In this document: positions 49,901 through 59,860 of the stretch, one piece after another | Numbering within the stretch: the first letter of the stretch is position 1 | Layout of the letters: each line of letters starts with the position of its first letter | Assembly: GCA_033239525.1 (NCBI GenBank) | Contig: BSYO01000002.1 | Location: 29,432,068-29,496,067, forward strand | Direction: 5' to 3' | Source: Nepenthes gracilis | Lineage: Eukaryota; Streptophyta; Magnoliopsida; Caryophyllales; Nepenthaceae | DNA length: 64,000 nt | The notes under the pieces: model-generated | Seen by the model: only the letters and a program-made list of their open reading frames with translations | Told to the model about the DNA's origin: nothing | The model's database searches: none | Program-made: the position numbers and the translations under genes

Positions 49901-50840
49901 CCACAGCCCATAACTCTCAATGTCTCCATATTACCCATCTTTAACACTCCAAAATCACCTGAAATATAGGATGTAAAGAGCCCCCGCGAGAGATGACGTG
50001 GATGGATGCACTACAATCTATCACCTAGTCAGTCTCTTGCTCGGCCAAATTTACAACATCATTTGCTTCACAAGTCAAAAAGAGATCACCTTCTGTAACC
50101 ACAGAAACTGAGGACTTTTCCTCACCTCATCCCTTTTCACCTTTCTCCTTCTCCGCGTTTTCGTACTTTCATTTGTAACAATGTTTCTTGATGTGGCCTT
50201 TTTTATCATAATAATGACACTCAAAGTTTTGAAACCTTGAGCGAGACTTACTCCAACCCTTCTCTCCAAACTTCGGACCACGACCTTTGCTCCTTCCCCG
50301 AGATTCTATCACAAGTATCTCAGAATGAGTTGATGTGGAGGTCCTTTAAGACTGCCTGGACTCATTTATGAGTAGGGAAGAAATCACCTCGTCCAACTTA
50401 AGTGTGTCCTTTCCAAACAATAATGTCATGACGATGTAATCATATGAGGCTGGTAAGAAAGCCAGCAACACCAATGCTTTGTCCTCCTCCTTGATCACCT
50501 CATCAAGCACTGTCATCTGTGTCAGAATTCGGTTAAACTCATCAAGATGCTTCTCAAAACTTTCCCCTTTAAATAGGCACAATCTATAAAATTGCTTCTT
50601 CACGTGCAACCTTGTAGTCAATGAGTTGGACTTATATTGACTTTTAAACTTTTCGCAGATCTTCGCCGGGTCTAAAAAGCTCAGGACCTCCTAAAAAGTT
50701 TTGTCCGTCAGGTATTGTTTGATAGTATAGTTGATAATATCTCTTTTATCTTATCATTCATTCTCGGTCAGATTCTCCGACTTCTCATCCTTTTTTTTCA
50801 ATGTTTTTTTGAAGACGATGATGCCATTAAATCAAAAGCT
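46936..50840 (-). pseudogene. E4 gag-pol relic
   Basis: All copia domains are present but broken. RNase H lies near 47240-47300; the RT box LYMDDILVV near 47897-47925; RT DVRTAFLHG-like, here NVRTTFFHG, near 48150; the integrase-RT linker at 48570-48800; integrase VHTNVCGPF (catalytic Asp to Asn) near 49440; protease near 50015; the zinc-knuckle region near 50180-50220 (decayed); and gag KHLDEFNRI near 50530. The gag N-terminus lacks about 30 codons: the MASSSSK start runs straight into a KTLKKKDEK segment near 50805-50825. Confidence 0.85.
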
Positions 50841-50854
50841 TCTCAAACCATACT

Positions 50855-50865
50855 TTCTAATACCA
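50855..50865 (-). other. Internal PBS of the E4 family
   Basis: On the minus strand TGGTATTAGAA follows the partial LTR after two bases. It is a decayed initiator tRNA-Met site and shows that 50868-51029 was once a 5' LTR. Confidence 0.7.
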
Positions 50866-50867
50866 CT

Positions 50868-51029
50868 TGTTCGGAAAATGGCGTCACACAACCTCAAGCA
50901 CATACACTCACAGTAGCAAATAAAGTAGAGGAAAAAGAATAGTAAACCTAGATTTATGTAAAAAAATCCTTCATAAATCGAACGAAAAAATCACGAGACA
51001 CTTAATCTAAATTTTCACTATGTGAGTTT
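50868..51029 (-). repeat. Partial E4-family LTR, cut by E5
   Basis: It matches the first 160 bp (plus-strand view) of the LTRs at 46146 and 54480, then stops at TGTGAGTTT, where the E5 LTR begins. The remainder of this LTR is absent on the other side of E5. Confidence 0.85.
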
Positions 51030-52386
51030 TGTTGAGACAAAAATGGTCGGTCGGACAAAATGTACACAAACACACAATATGAAAGGAAAGAGGAGAATGC
51101 ATAAAAAGTTTTACGTAGAAAATCCTTCACAAATGGAAGAAAAAAACCACATGACACTTAGTCAATAAATAGATTTATTATATGAGATTGATTACACAAA
51201 TCACACGGCTACACAAGCTCAAGAGATGAAAAATTGAAGAACAGAGTACAAGAATATAAATAACAATACACTTTGTTTTTCACTCACTGCTCTCCCTTTC
51301 TTCACTATCTTTCTCTCATCTCTCTTATACACTTGGATACTTTCATCGTTTATAGTATGCGTATATATATTGTTAATCTATCGAATATTCTTTTTTTAAC
51401 AAAATCTGTCCCTGCCAACAATATAAAAATACTTTACACAAATGGTGCCTAGAGATCATACATATCTTCCTGAGATCACGCATACTCAGAAAATCTTCTG
51501 AGCTGACACCCGTGTGTCCTACTAGATTCTCTGATTGACGGTCAATCATCCATTGACTGGCTTCTCTTCCAAGCCATTCCTCCATCAGAATTCTCGGGCA
51601 ATCCTTGATGTCTCTAGGCAATAACAACGACCTCGGACATTGTCCCATATCCTCGATCGTTACTGTGCATCCCGGTCCTTGGGCATTCCATACCGGAAAC
51701 AACACCGGTAAATTCTTGCGCCTTGTTCAATCGGTCAATCGGTGTTGACCAAAATATTGCAATCTGTCTCCTTGGCCGTTTGCACAACAACAGAACCGCG
51801 CACCCATTTGCACCAAGATGCACCAAGACTTTCGCTTGCCTTCCATTTGCAACCTTTGCTATCCGCGCACTGTCAGCCATCCGTTCGCCCATTTTGCTTC
51901 TTGGTCAGTCAACGTGTTGACCGGCCTTTTGCCACCATTACCGGTCAACCCGTTGACCAATAATTTTGCACCAAAGGCTTCCTTGCTCCTTCAGCCTTCT
52001 GCCTTCTTGGTTCCTTCGCCACTTTGGCCGGTCACTTTGTCTCCTTTAACCAATTAATCCTTTGACCGGAATTCTCAATCACGCAACCAGGCAAAATCTA
52101 CACTTGCCATTTTGCCTCAATGGCATTTGCTTCTTGGGCGGTCAACGGCCATTTTGCCTCAATGGCATTTGATTCTTGGCCGGTCAACATCCGTTGACCG
52201 GCCATGCGCCTCTCAGTCGGTCAACCTTCGTTGACCGGCCAGCCTTCCTCGGCCTCTTAGCGAGTCAACCTTTGCTAACCGGCCAATCTTTTTCGGATTT
52301 CTACTCTTGCATAATTTACTTCGAAAATCCACAAATGATATTCCAATTTGTTGAGTTACCCCACAAGGGAGTGATTAAACCGAATA
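51030..52386 (-). repeat. E5 3' LTR, 1357 bp, rich in inverted GTCAAC/GTTGAC pairs
   Basis: On the plus strand it starts TGTTGAGACAAAAATGG and ends TTAAACCGAATA, followed by a polypurine tract complement (AACTTTTCCTCACGACC). U3 at about 51535-52290 holds at least five GTCAAC...GTTGACC palindromes and a duplicated ATTTTGCCTCAATGGCATTT segment (near 52111 and 52152). It is related to the long LTRs at 2106 and 36729. Confidence 0.85.
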
Positions 52387-52438
52387 AACTTTTCCTCACG
52401 ACCTTATAGGGGAAACATTCACCTTTACGTTGTGACCA

Positions 52439-52711
52439 TCATCTCCGGCCTTCCGGCAATTTTCCTTCAATTGGGACTACGACATTAGTTTTCGCAAGCC
52501 TGAATGACACCTTCATCCACTCTACTGAGCCTGGAGTAATATCACTCTCCTTTAGCTCCTTTACCCAAGTCGTATCATTCTTTCTTACACTCCACATGAG
52601 CAACCTCCTCCTGCCATTTTGACAAATGCTCCATTTGGTCACCTTAGCATTTTCTTTGGTAACATAGGCCTTCATCAGGTACTGTTTTGATCTTCTGCCT
52701 CCCCTTACCAT
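52439..52711 (-). other. E5 internal segment without pol similarity
   Basis: An open frame of about 90 codons lies between the protease end and the polypurine tract. The first 20 or so codons still resemble the Tork region after protease (YLMKAYVTKENA). From KWSICQNGRRR onward it matches no copia domain I know. It may be captured host sequence or a lineage-specific tail. Confidence 0.4.
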
Positions 52712-52735
52712 AATTGAGGCGCATTTGGTAAGTTT

Positions 52736-53915
52736 TCACTGGCCGTTGCCAAATACTATCTTTAAGCCTTTCTCATTAAACTTCACAGTTAAAATTACAT
52801 TTAACCTCAGATCTGAGGCATGTCGCACACCCTTCAGTACGAACTTGTTCCCATTGCTTGTCCTCAAGCAAACATCCCATATGCCAACAACCCTCGACGA
52901 GCCATCATTACCCATCTTCAACACCCCGTGACAAACGGGTGTGTAACTCATGAAGTGGGACTTCCTTGAAGTTGCATGGTGTGAGGCCCCACTGTCCATC
53001 ACCCAACTTGTCTCTTGGCATGACAGGCTCCGTGCTTCCCCTACATTGACAACCAGGAGGTCTCCATAGAAAGTCATAGTCTCCTGATCATTAGTGTGAT
53101 CAAGTCTCAACACATGTTTGCTTCTGTCCTCATTCTCCTGCCTTCTCTGCGGGTAGTCCCACTTTATATGGCCTTTATTGTCACAGAGGAAGAAACTCTT
53201 CTCATCAAGCTTGCTCCGGCTGTTACTCCTCTCCATTTTGCTGCCTCCGCCCCGTTCCCTATATTTTGCTCGTCCCTGACCGCTGGTCGGCACTAGCAGA
53301 CTCGGCCGAGAGATTAAGGCCTCACCGCTTTTCCTCCGTCTTGACTCGTTCATAAGTAGGAAAGTTATGACTTCGTCCAATCTCAACATGTCCTTCCTAA
53401 ATAGTGACGTCATGACAATATGATCATACGAGGCCAATAAGGATGCCAATAATACCAACGCTTTGTCTGCTTCCTTGATCTCCTCAACAATGGCTGATAT
53501 CTGCGCCACTAGCCGGTTAAACTCGTCCATATGCTTCTTAAAACTCTTACCTTCAAACAACCGTAGGTCATAAAATTATTTCTTCACATGCAGCCTGATT
53601 ATCAAAGCCTGATTATCAAGGACTTGGACTTATATCAGTTCTCCAACTTCTGCCACACCTCCGCCAGGTCTGATAGACCGAGGACCTCCTGGAGCGTATT
53701 ATCTCCAAGACACAATTTGATCACACAATTAACAATATCCCTCCTGCTTGCCACTTCCTCTGTCAAATTCTCTAGCTTCTCCTTCCTCTTTCAAAAAGCT
53801 TTTATCGTCCCTTTCGGGTCAAAATATTTCTCACACGTTCCTACCAAATGATGAAATTATTTTGTCCATTGAATTGCTTCACACTGAACGGCAAATTCTT
53901 AGACGATAATGCCAT
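52736..53915 (-). pseudogene. E5 gag and protease
   Basis: ATG at 53915 (MALSSKNL). An uninterrupted stretch at 52736-53560 covers late gag, a zinc-knuckle region (CDNKGHIKWDC-like, with the final Cys replaced by YP in this copy) and a protease with VMDSGASHHAT. Upstream gag is frameshifted; a 15-bp direct duplication (GCCTGATTATCAA twice, about 53592-53621) is one cause. Codon 18, in FNGQNN, is CAA here at the site where three other elements have a stop (their codon 19). Confidence 0.7.
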
Positions 53916-54041
53916 CCAACCGACGGTTCACAACCTGTCTCTAATACCACTTATTGGGACAAAAATGGTCGGTTGGACAGAATGCACACAAACACACAAT
54001 ATGGGAGGAAAAGGGAGAGCTCACAGAAAGTTTTACATGGA

Positions 54042-54460
54042 ATCCGGTTAAACTCATCCAGATGCTTCCCGAAAGTTTCCCCTTCAAACAAGTGCTGTCC
54101 ATAAAACTATTTCTTCGTGTGCAACATTGTTGTCTATGACTTAGACTTATATTGGCTTTCAACCTTTTTCCAGACCTTCACTGGGTCTGATAAGCTCAGG
54201 ACCTCCTGAAGAGTGTTGTCTGCCAGGCATAGCTTGATAGTGCAGTTGGCAAGATCTCTTTTATCTTGCCATTCATCATCAGTCAAATTCTCCAATTTCT
54301 CGTCCTTTTTCTTCAACGATTTCACTGTTCCTTCTCGAGTCAATATGTTCTTCACCCTTTCTTGCAAAGGGATGAAATTGTCTTACCCGCTAAACTGCTC
54401 CACACTGAATGGTAAATTCTTTGAAAACGATAATGCCATTAGATTGAAAGTTTCTCAAAC
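54042..54460 (-). pseudogene. Second E4-family gag N-terminal part
   Basis: It reads from the MALSFSKNLPFSVEQF start next to the PBS to HLDEFNRI, where it is cut by the junction with the E5 LTR. Codon 19 is TAA (54383-54385). It overlaps the gag section at 50526-50840, so the gag start is present twice in the composite. Confidence 0.8.
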
Positions 54461-54479
54461 CGTACTTTCTGATACCACC

Positions 54480-55275
54480 TGTTGAAAAAAATGGCATTAC
54501 ATAACCTCAAGCACACACATCCACACCCACAGTAGTAAATAAAGTAGGAAAAAGAATAGTACACCTAGATTTACGTGAAAAACCTTTCACAAATCGAAGA
54601 AAAAAAATCATGAAACACTTAATCCAAATTTTTACTATGTAAGTTTCACGGTTGTACAAACCCTAGACGAAGAGAATGGAAAACAAGAGTACAAAAACAC
54701 TCACAGTATTCTCTCTTCACACTCTTTCACAATTAGAAAAACTTACACCTCTCACCGTCTTAATGTGGCATACATATTGTAAAAATCTACAGAATATTCT
54801 ATTCCTCGACAAAATATGTTATTTTCAACAATATAAATATACTCTATAAATTTGTAGAGCTCTATAAAGAACGGTGCGCACTCAGCAGAGATCGCGCAAT
54901 ATTTTCCTGTGATCACACATGTCAAAGAAATCTTCTGTGTTGGCATTGGATTGGCCCAACTTTGATTACGCGTTCTTGATCCTTCCTCTGCTTGCCTCCT
55001 TGGCCAGTCAATGTATTGACCGGCAAGTTTGCTCCAAATGCCTTCAACCGTTATCTGCCATCTTGGTCGGTCAACTAGTTGACCCGGTCATTTGTCACTT
55101 TGGCGATCAATAAGTTAATCGGTACTTCTTCCACCAAAAGCTTTTGCTCTTTTGCTGGTCAACGACGCGTTGACTGAATTTCTCCGCAAAGTTCGCAGAC
55201 ACCAAGAATAGACCTCGTCCTCGTCTTCAGGCTGTCTTTGGAATAAGGCACTTCCACACGGGAGTGACCCCAACA
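54480..55275 (-). repeat. E4 5' LTR, 796 bp
   Basis: On the plus strand it begins TGTTGAAAAAAATGGC and ends GACCCCAACA, followed by CAAAA. The PBS complement lies just inside at 54467-54477 (TGGTATCAGAA on the minus strand). It is similar along its whole length to 46146-46926. Confidence 0.9.
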
Positions 55276-55280
55276 CAAAA

Positions 55281-55900
55281 GTCATGTTCAAGTTACATCA
55301 TGGAGCCCATGGACCAGAAGTTAGCTGCATTTGTAAAGACTATTGGATCAATGCCCTAAAACAAATCAAATGAAAAAAGAGGTCAACAAACGGATTAGTT
55401 TACTTTGGATCTGTAATATTTTAAAATTTTTGGGTTTCAGTTTGGTTCTAGATTGATTTCATTTTAATTTTTTGTTTACTTTGTTGGATTGAACATCAAG
55501 GAAAAGGGATCACTCCCTCGTTTGATCTTCAATGGAAGTGGTGAAATATTTTATACCACATAATGACCAAGCTCCCACATAACACATTTCAGCGTGCATA
55601 AGGTACAATACTTTTGATCTTCTGGTCATTTGTGACTTCTGGAACGTGCCCCTATGTTGCTTACAAGCTTAATAGGGAATATATATTTTTAAAAAATATC
55701 TATCATGAAAAGAATTTAAAAAAAAAAAAAATTTAAATCCCCCTCTCATTCATGTGATTGATCCCATTAATGCCGTAGTTTGGTTGAACCATCTTCTTCC
55801 ATGGCACTCAACATCCCTTGGCACAATCTAGTGTAAGTACTATACAATATGTTATTTTTTTATATCTCCGACAATCATCAAAATATCTTTAAAGAGTTAA
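55281..55900. other. Spacer right of the composite element
   Basis: AT-rich DNA with an A tract near 55710-55730. I see no gene or repeat partner. Confidence 0.5.
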
Positions 55901-56720
55901 ATTTTACTGCAATATGTGAAGGTATTAAGATATTCCTCATTAGCAATAGAAATTAAATTGAGGCAGATATTAGAAACATATCTCATACTATTTAAGAACT
56001 TGACGTCTATATCAATATAGATTTCGTTATGCTAACAATTTTGACAACAATATAAATTTCCATCCCCACTTCACGGAAATTGTGAACAATGTCAGCTAAA
56101 AACATGTGACCCTTAGAGGTTCCAACTTGTTTAGCTTATTCCCTATTGTTACAAGTATTTGTAACTTCACCTTCTAGTGTCAGTACCATCGTGGTCTCTT
56201 TTTACTCCTTATGTCTACCATTTTTTTCTTAAGACCATTTGAGATATTAGTAACCTCGCTTCATGTCCGTCTTTCCTAAGTGAAACTACATGATCCGGCC
56301 CCTAAATCTTACCCTACCCTTGGATTTGCCTTGGTTGCCAAGTCTCTTTTCCTTGGTCATTCCTTGTCTCTTAGAGACAAGAGCTTTAGTTATGAAGCTG
56401 CAGTACTGTCCTCGTTGTACAAGCTTTCCTTAATCATCTGTAGAAAGCTTACCTTTTGGGTTGAAGGTACCCAGGTGGAAGTAAGGCTGAAGCTTGTACT
56501 CGAACACTATCTTTGAGCGGGCTGATTCACAAGCTCATGAAAAGTATCGAGGTGCTCGGCTTTATTGCTTCCATTTCTGAACTTTAGGTTCATATGCTTT
56601 TTTACTACGAAGACCTTATTTTAAGATGTCTTCTTTGCATGTAGGTATGCCAACTTCTTTCAAAAGACACAGACGCATGTTTCCAGTCCTTCAGCTCAGT
56701 AATTACTTGTGATGTTTCAC
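55900..56720 (-). pseudogene. Copia gag/zinc-knuckle relic, strongly decayed
   Basis: On the minus strand, pieces resemble gag of the Tork/SIRE style: an HLDTFHELVNQL-like segment near 56540; a KRQGMTKEKRLGNQGKSKG stretch near 56320-56400; a zinc-knuckle remnant HLGKTDMKR near 56250-56280; and a DIVHNF region near 56080. Stops interrupt every 20-40 codons. No LTRs were found around it. Confidence 0.4.
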
Positions 56721-58640
56721 CTTGCAAGGAGAATGGCCATGCTGGCATTCTCAGTTTAGAAAGTTTTTACGAGAGGAAAGATTGAAATGAGAGAGAGAGA
56801 AAGATTAGTTTAAAATGTTATAAAACTATCGGAAACTACGAATTCATATATTGTAAATTAATAAATTAAATATATCACTTGGAACTTGTCCAACACATTG
56901 TGACTGGGTAAGGGGCATTTGACTTAATCCTCTTAAGGTCCTCTAATTTTTTTCCAGCAGTGAGGATTTTAATTTTGTTGTTTAAACGTGATCTCTTCTG
57001 TAAACACGATGAGGAGAAATCTTTTAGAGACGACTACCCCAAAACTTGTTTTCTGACATTTTACAGGGGATGTGGGATGGCAAAAGAACAACTACAATAA
57101 CATTAGTCATTTGAGCTGTGAGTACTGACGTGGGATTGCATTCGTTTCCGTGGGAGACGAATTTACAAAGTGGGTCACTGATAACTGGATAATTTGTATA
57201 GGAAAGAATACCCCTATTTACAATTATCAGAAAGTAATATCATTAATTAAAAATAAAATAAAATGTGACTATACGGATGAGACTGTATCAAACTATACAG
57301 ATGCCGTATTTGGTATCCAAAATGACTGCCAAAACCTTCTTTCAGAATTCTCAGCTTTGACAGTTGAATAAATAAGCATTCCAGCATCAGTGCCGTGATG
57401 CACTCGGTGAATTGTTCAGCAATCATGCTCAGCCAACAGGAGAGGACAAAAAATATCACTGTTAAAATCTAGTCTGGCTACTGCAAGAAAGAATGAAATT
57501 AGTTATATTGAGGGCTTGAACCTGGAGTTGTTAACAATGCAACTTAATAAAGACACAGTAAACAAAAGGCAATTTTGAAAGTTTCAAATCTAAAGCTGTT
57601 TACGCCAACTCAAGAAAACTTGCGTGAACATGCAAACACAACTAAACCTGAGAAATTAGTCTGGGAAATCCAGCCCAAGAAAGTTTTGGAAATTCAACCA
57701 CTCAGCAGAATCTTATAATTAAGTCATAAGACAGAAGAATATCAAAGATGAATGGATTGGGACCTCATTTGCAGGTCTATTAAATAAGGGCTAATAGCTA
57801 GTGATCACGTCATCAGGGAGAGAAAGCTGCATTGATGAGACATTTGCGGGCTACAAGGTTGGACCAAGGATATCAAGCTACACAATCAAATCGAGAATAA
57901 ATCTCTACATTGGTAAAAAACTAAACCTGTTGGTTGAAAATGTGAAGTGACAAAATAACAATTCACAAATAATTATAACAATAATAATAACAAATAGTAA
58001 GAACAAGACACAAAATGTTTCATGAAATCATTATAAACAAAGCGTAAAAATCACAGGAACTTAGGTATGTATAAAATCTAATATAATTTTGAGTATGATT
58101 TCACAAATTCCCAACATTTCTTTTAGTTTTACCACAATATCGATTAAATAAAGCGTTATAACAAAAGATGAAAACTAAAATAGAGCCACTAGTAAAATGT
58201 CTAAGACTACAAATGGAGCAACCTACCCAATGATGGTAAAAGTCAAAATAAAATTTAAAACTCAAATGATTGACAAAAATATTCTCTCTCTTTTAAGTTG
58301 GTGGCCAATGGATGATCTAAATCTAAAGCATTATATTTATATCCGCATGGGCCACTTGAGCTACCAGCTTGCAACTCACATTTTGCCACTAAAAATTCAC
58401 TTAGACCTGACGCTTAAATTATCAGCTAGCAGACTTCTCATTGAAAAATTCAGGCAGTACTTTGGATACAATGAAAGTCACATGAAAATGTCTCGGCTGT
58501 CAAAAATTAGGAAAACAATGTCTATGAACAATGGGCATGGGGCTGACAAGGGAATGAGGCAACCTAACAACTACATATTGCTAAGGAAGTCTTTGGCTAC
58601 AATGCAAGTCAGATGTCCCTGGGTTTTTTAATAGGTTAAT
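56721..58640. other. Spacer with short frames of unknown meaning
   Basis: A 144-codon ATG frame at 58197-58631 and a 73-codon frame at 57150 are the longest; neither shows a domain I recognise. This stretch could be intron or 3' flank of the minus-strand gene at the right edge, but no further exon can be assigned with confidence. Confidence 0.4.
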
Positions 58641-58649
58641 TAATCTCAG

Positions 58650-58934
58650 AACTGATTTTAATGATGCTTTGGATTATCAGGGTTGATGGAAACTGTCTAA
58701 TCAGCGTACTTTCTCCATTCAAACTGCTTACAAAATGTTAATGGGACAGGGGATGTCATTGACACAAGTCGTTTGAGGCACCTTTGACCCTACTAAACAC
58801 TTTTTTATTGCTCAGTTAATGATGCACCAGAGACTTTTGTCTAAAGAAAGGCTGGCTATGTTAGACGGTTCTGTTGATCAGGCATGGTTTTGTGAAAGAA
58901 ATGACAAACTTCTGCTCTTTTTTGGTCAAGTATG
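58650..58934 (+). pseudogene. LINE relic, zf-RVT region (left of E6)
   Basis: In plus frame it reads WKLSNQRTFSIQTAYKML, then FDPTKHFFIAQLMMHQRLLS and KERLAML. This is the pattern of the zinc-binding (zf-RVT) domain at the end of plant LINE reverse transcriptases (W..S..G.FS...AY, P.K..FF.W, RL.T..RL). One TGA and a Trp-to-stop change interrupt it. It is cut at 58934 by E6 and resumes at 62713. Confidence 0.6.
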
Positions 58935-59387
58935 TGTTGGGAATCACTCCCGTGTGAAAATTTTTAGGACTTAGAAGGAGCACGTGTGTGCTACAAGGAA
59001 GGAATTCCGGTCAACTTTGTTGATCGGAATTTTCTGAACAGTCAACTCTTCCAGTCAATATGTTGACCGTCATAAGTTGTGAGTCGTCTGAAAAAGCGGG
59101 ACGGATTACTTCGACCGGTCAACTGTATGGTTAATTGACCAATATGAAACGATGGACAACAGGGTTGACCTGTTGTATTTGGAAGATCTGAATGACTGTC
59201 AAATCCAAAAAGTATACAGTTGACCTACCCTTTTGAGTGGTTAGTAGAAGTCATTCTCGGGACTCCAAAGGCTGATCGGTCTGCAGGAGCAGGCATGCAC
59301 CGCCTGCTACAGGACAGGGTGTGCGCATGCAAGCAGACCTTGGAAGTTTAGCACCAACCACCAAGTTGGGTTATGGTGAGGGGCGTG

Positions 59388-59420
<33 letters not shown>

Positions 59421-59825
59421 TTTGAATGTGTAGTGATATTGAGATAGAGAAGTGCATACGATATAGGAGAACAAGAAGAAGGAGAAGACACCGGATAAGT
59501 TGAGAAATAGTGTAATAGAGGAGTGAAAGTGAAAAGAAAGAGAGCTGTGAGTGAAAACAAGTGTGAGGGCTTTTGTTTACTTTTACTCTATTGTTATTTT
59601 CGCCTCCTGTGATTTTTCTCATATTTAGTGATTCTTTATGGATTTAGTATCCCGTAATTTTTTCCTTATTTCAGATGGGTTTTTCACGTAAAATTTGATA
59701 TTCATTTCTCTTCTATTGCCTCTACTTCACGGTGCTTATGTGTTTTATTAGTTGGCCGTCCATTCCGGCCAACAGAAGAATTGTTCCAGAAGACTGGTTT
59801 GCAGGCCGCCCGCTGTTCGCCAACA
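58935..59825 (+). repeat. E6 5' LTR, 891 bp
   Basis: It starts TGTTGGGAATCACTCCC and ends CGCCAACA. U3 carries GGTCAAC/GTTGAC motifs at about 59008-59170. An (AT)n run at about 59388-59412 sits where a TATA box is expected. The TTTTTCACGTAAAA block is near 59680-59693. Confidence 0.9.
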
Positions 59826-59827
59826 AG

Positions 59828-59838
59828 TGGTATCAGAG
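59828..59838 (+). other. E6 primer-binding site
   Basis: TGGTATCAGAG, two bases after the LTR; a perfect match to the site in E1 and E2. Confidence 0.9.
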
Positions 59839-59860
59839 TGAGGTTGACAATTCCGTCTGA

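Larger units (their letters stand above)
51030..54041 (-). mobile_element. E5: nested gag-only copia derivative, 5' LTR truncated
   Basis: It consists of the 3' LTR, about 1.5 kb of internal sequence with gag and protease but no integrase, RT or RNase H, then a PBS (TGGTATTAGAG, 53939-53949) and only about 90 bp of its 5' LTR. The right edge near 54041 is a deletion junction into gag of the E4 family. It would have needed pol from other elements. Confidence 0.75.
46141..55280 (-). mobile_element. E4/E5 composite: Tork element, tandem partial copy and nested element
   Basis: The coordinates include the target duplication CAAAA (46141-46145 and 55276-55280). Order on the plus strand: 3' LTR of E4 (46146-46926), full gag-pol relic (to about 50840), PBS, partial LTR (50868-51029), E5 LTR (51030-52386), E5 gag (to 53915), E5 PBS and partial 5' LTR (53952 to about 54041), a second gag 5' part of the E4 family (54042-54460), PBS, and the full 5' LTR (54480-55275). 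Because the outer LTRs share the duplication, the simplest history is one insertion that became LTR-int-LTR-int-LTR by unequal recombination, then E5 insertion, then a deletion. Confidence 0.8.

Noticed and set aside
58197..58631. 144-codon ATG frame between the spacer and the LINE relic
   Set aside because: Composition and lack of motifs fit chance or decayed repeat; it does not join in frame with the zf-RVT relic downstream, so I kept it only as a remark in the spacer entry.
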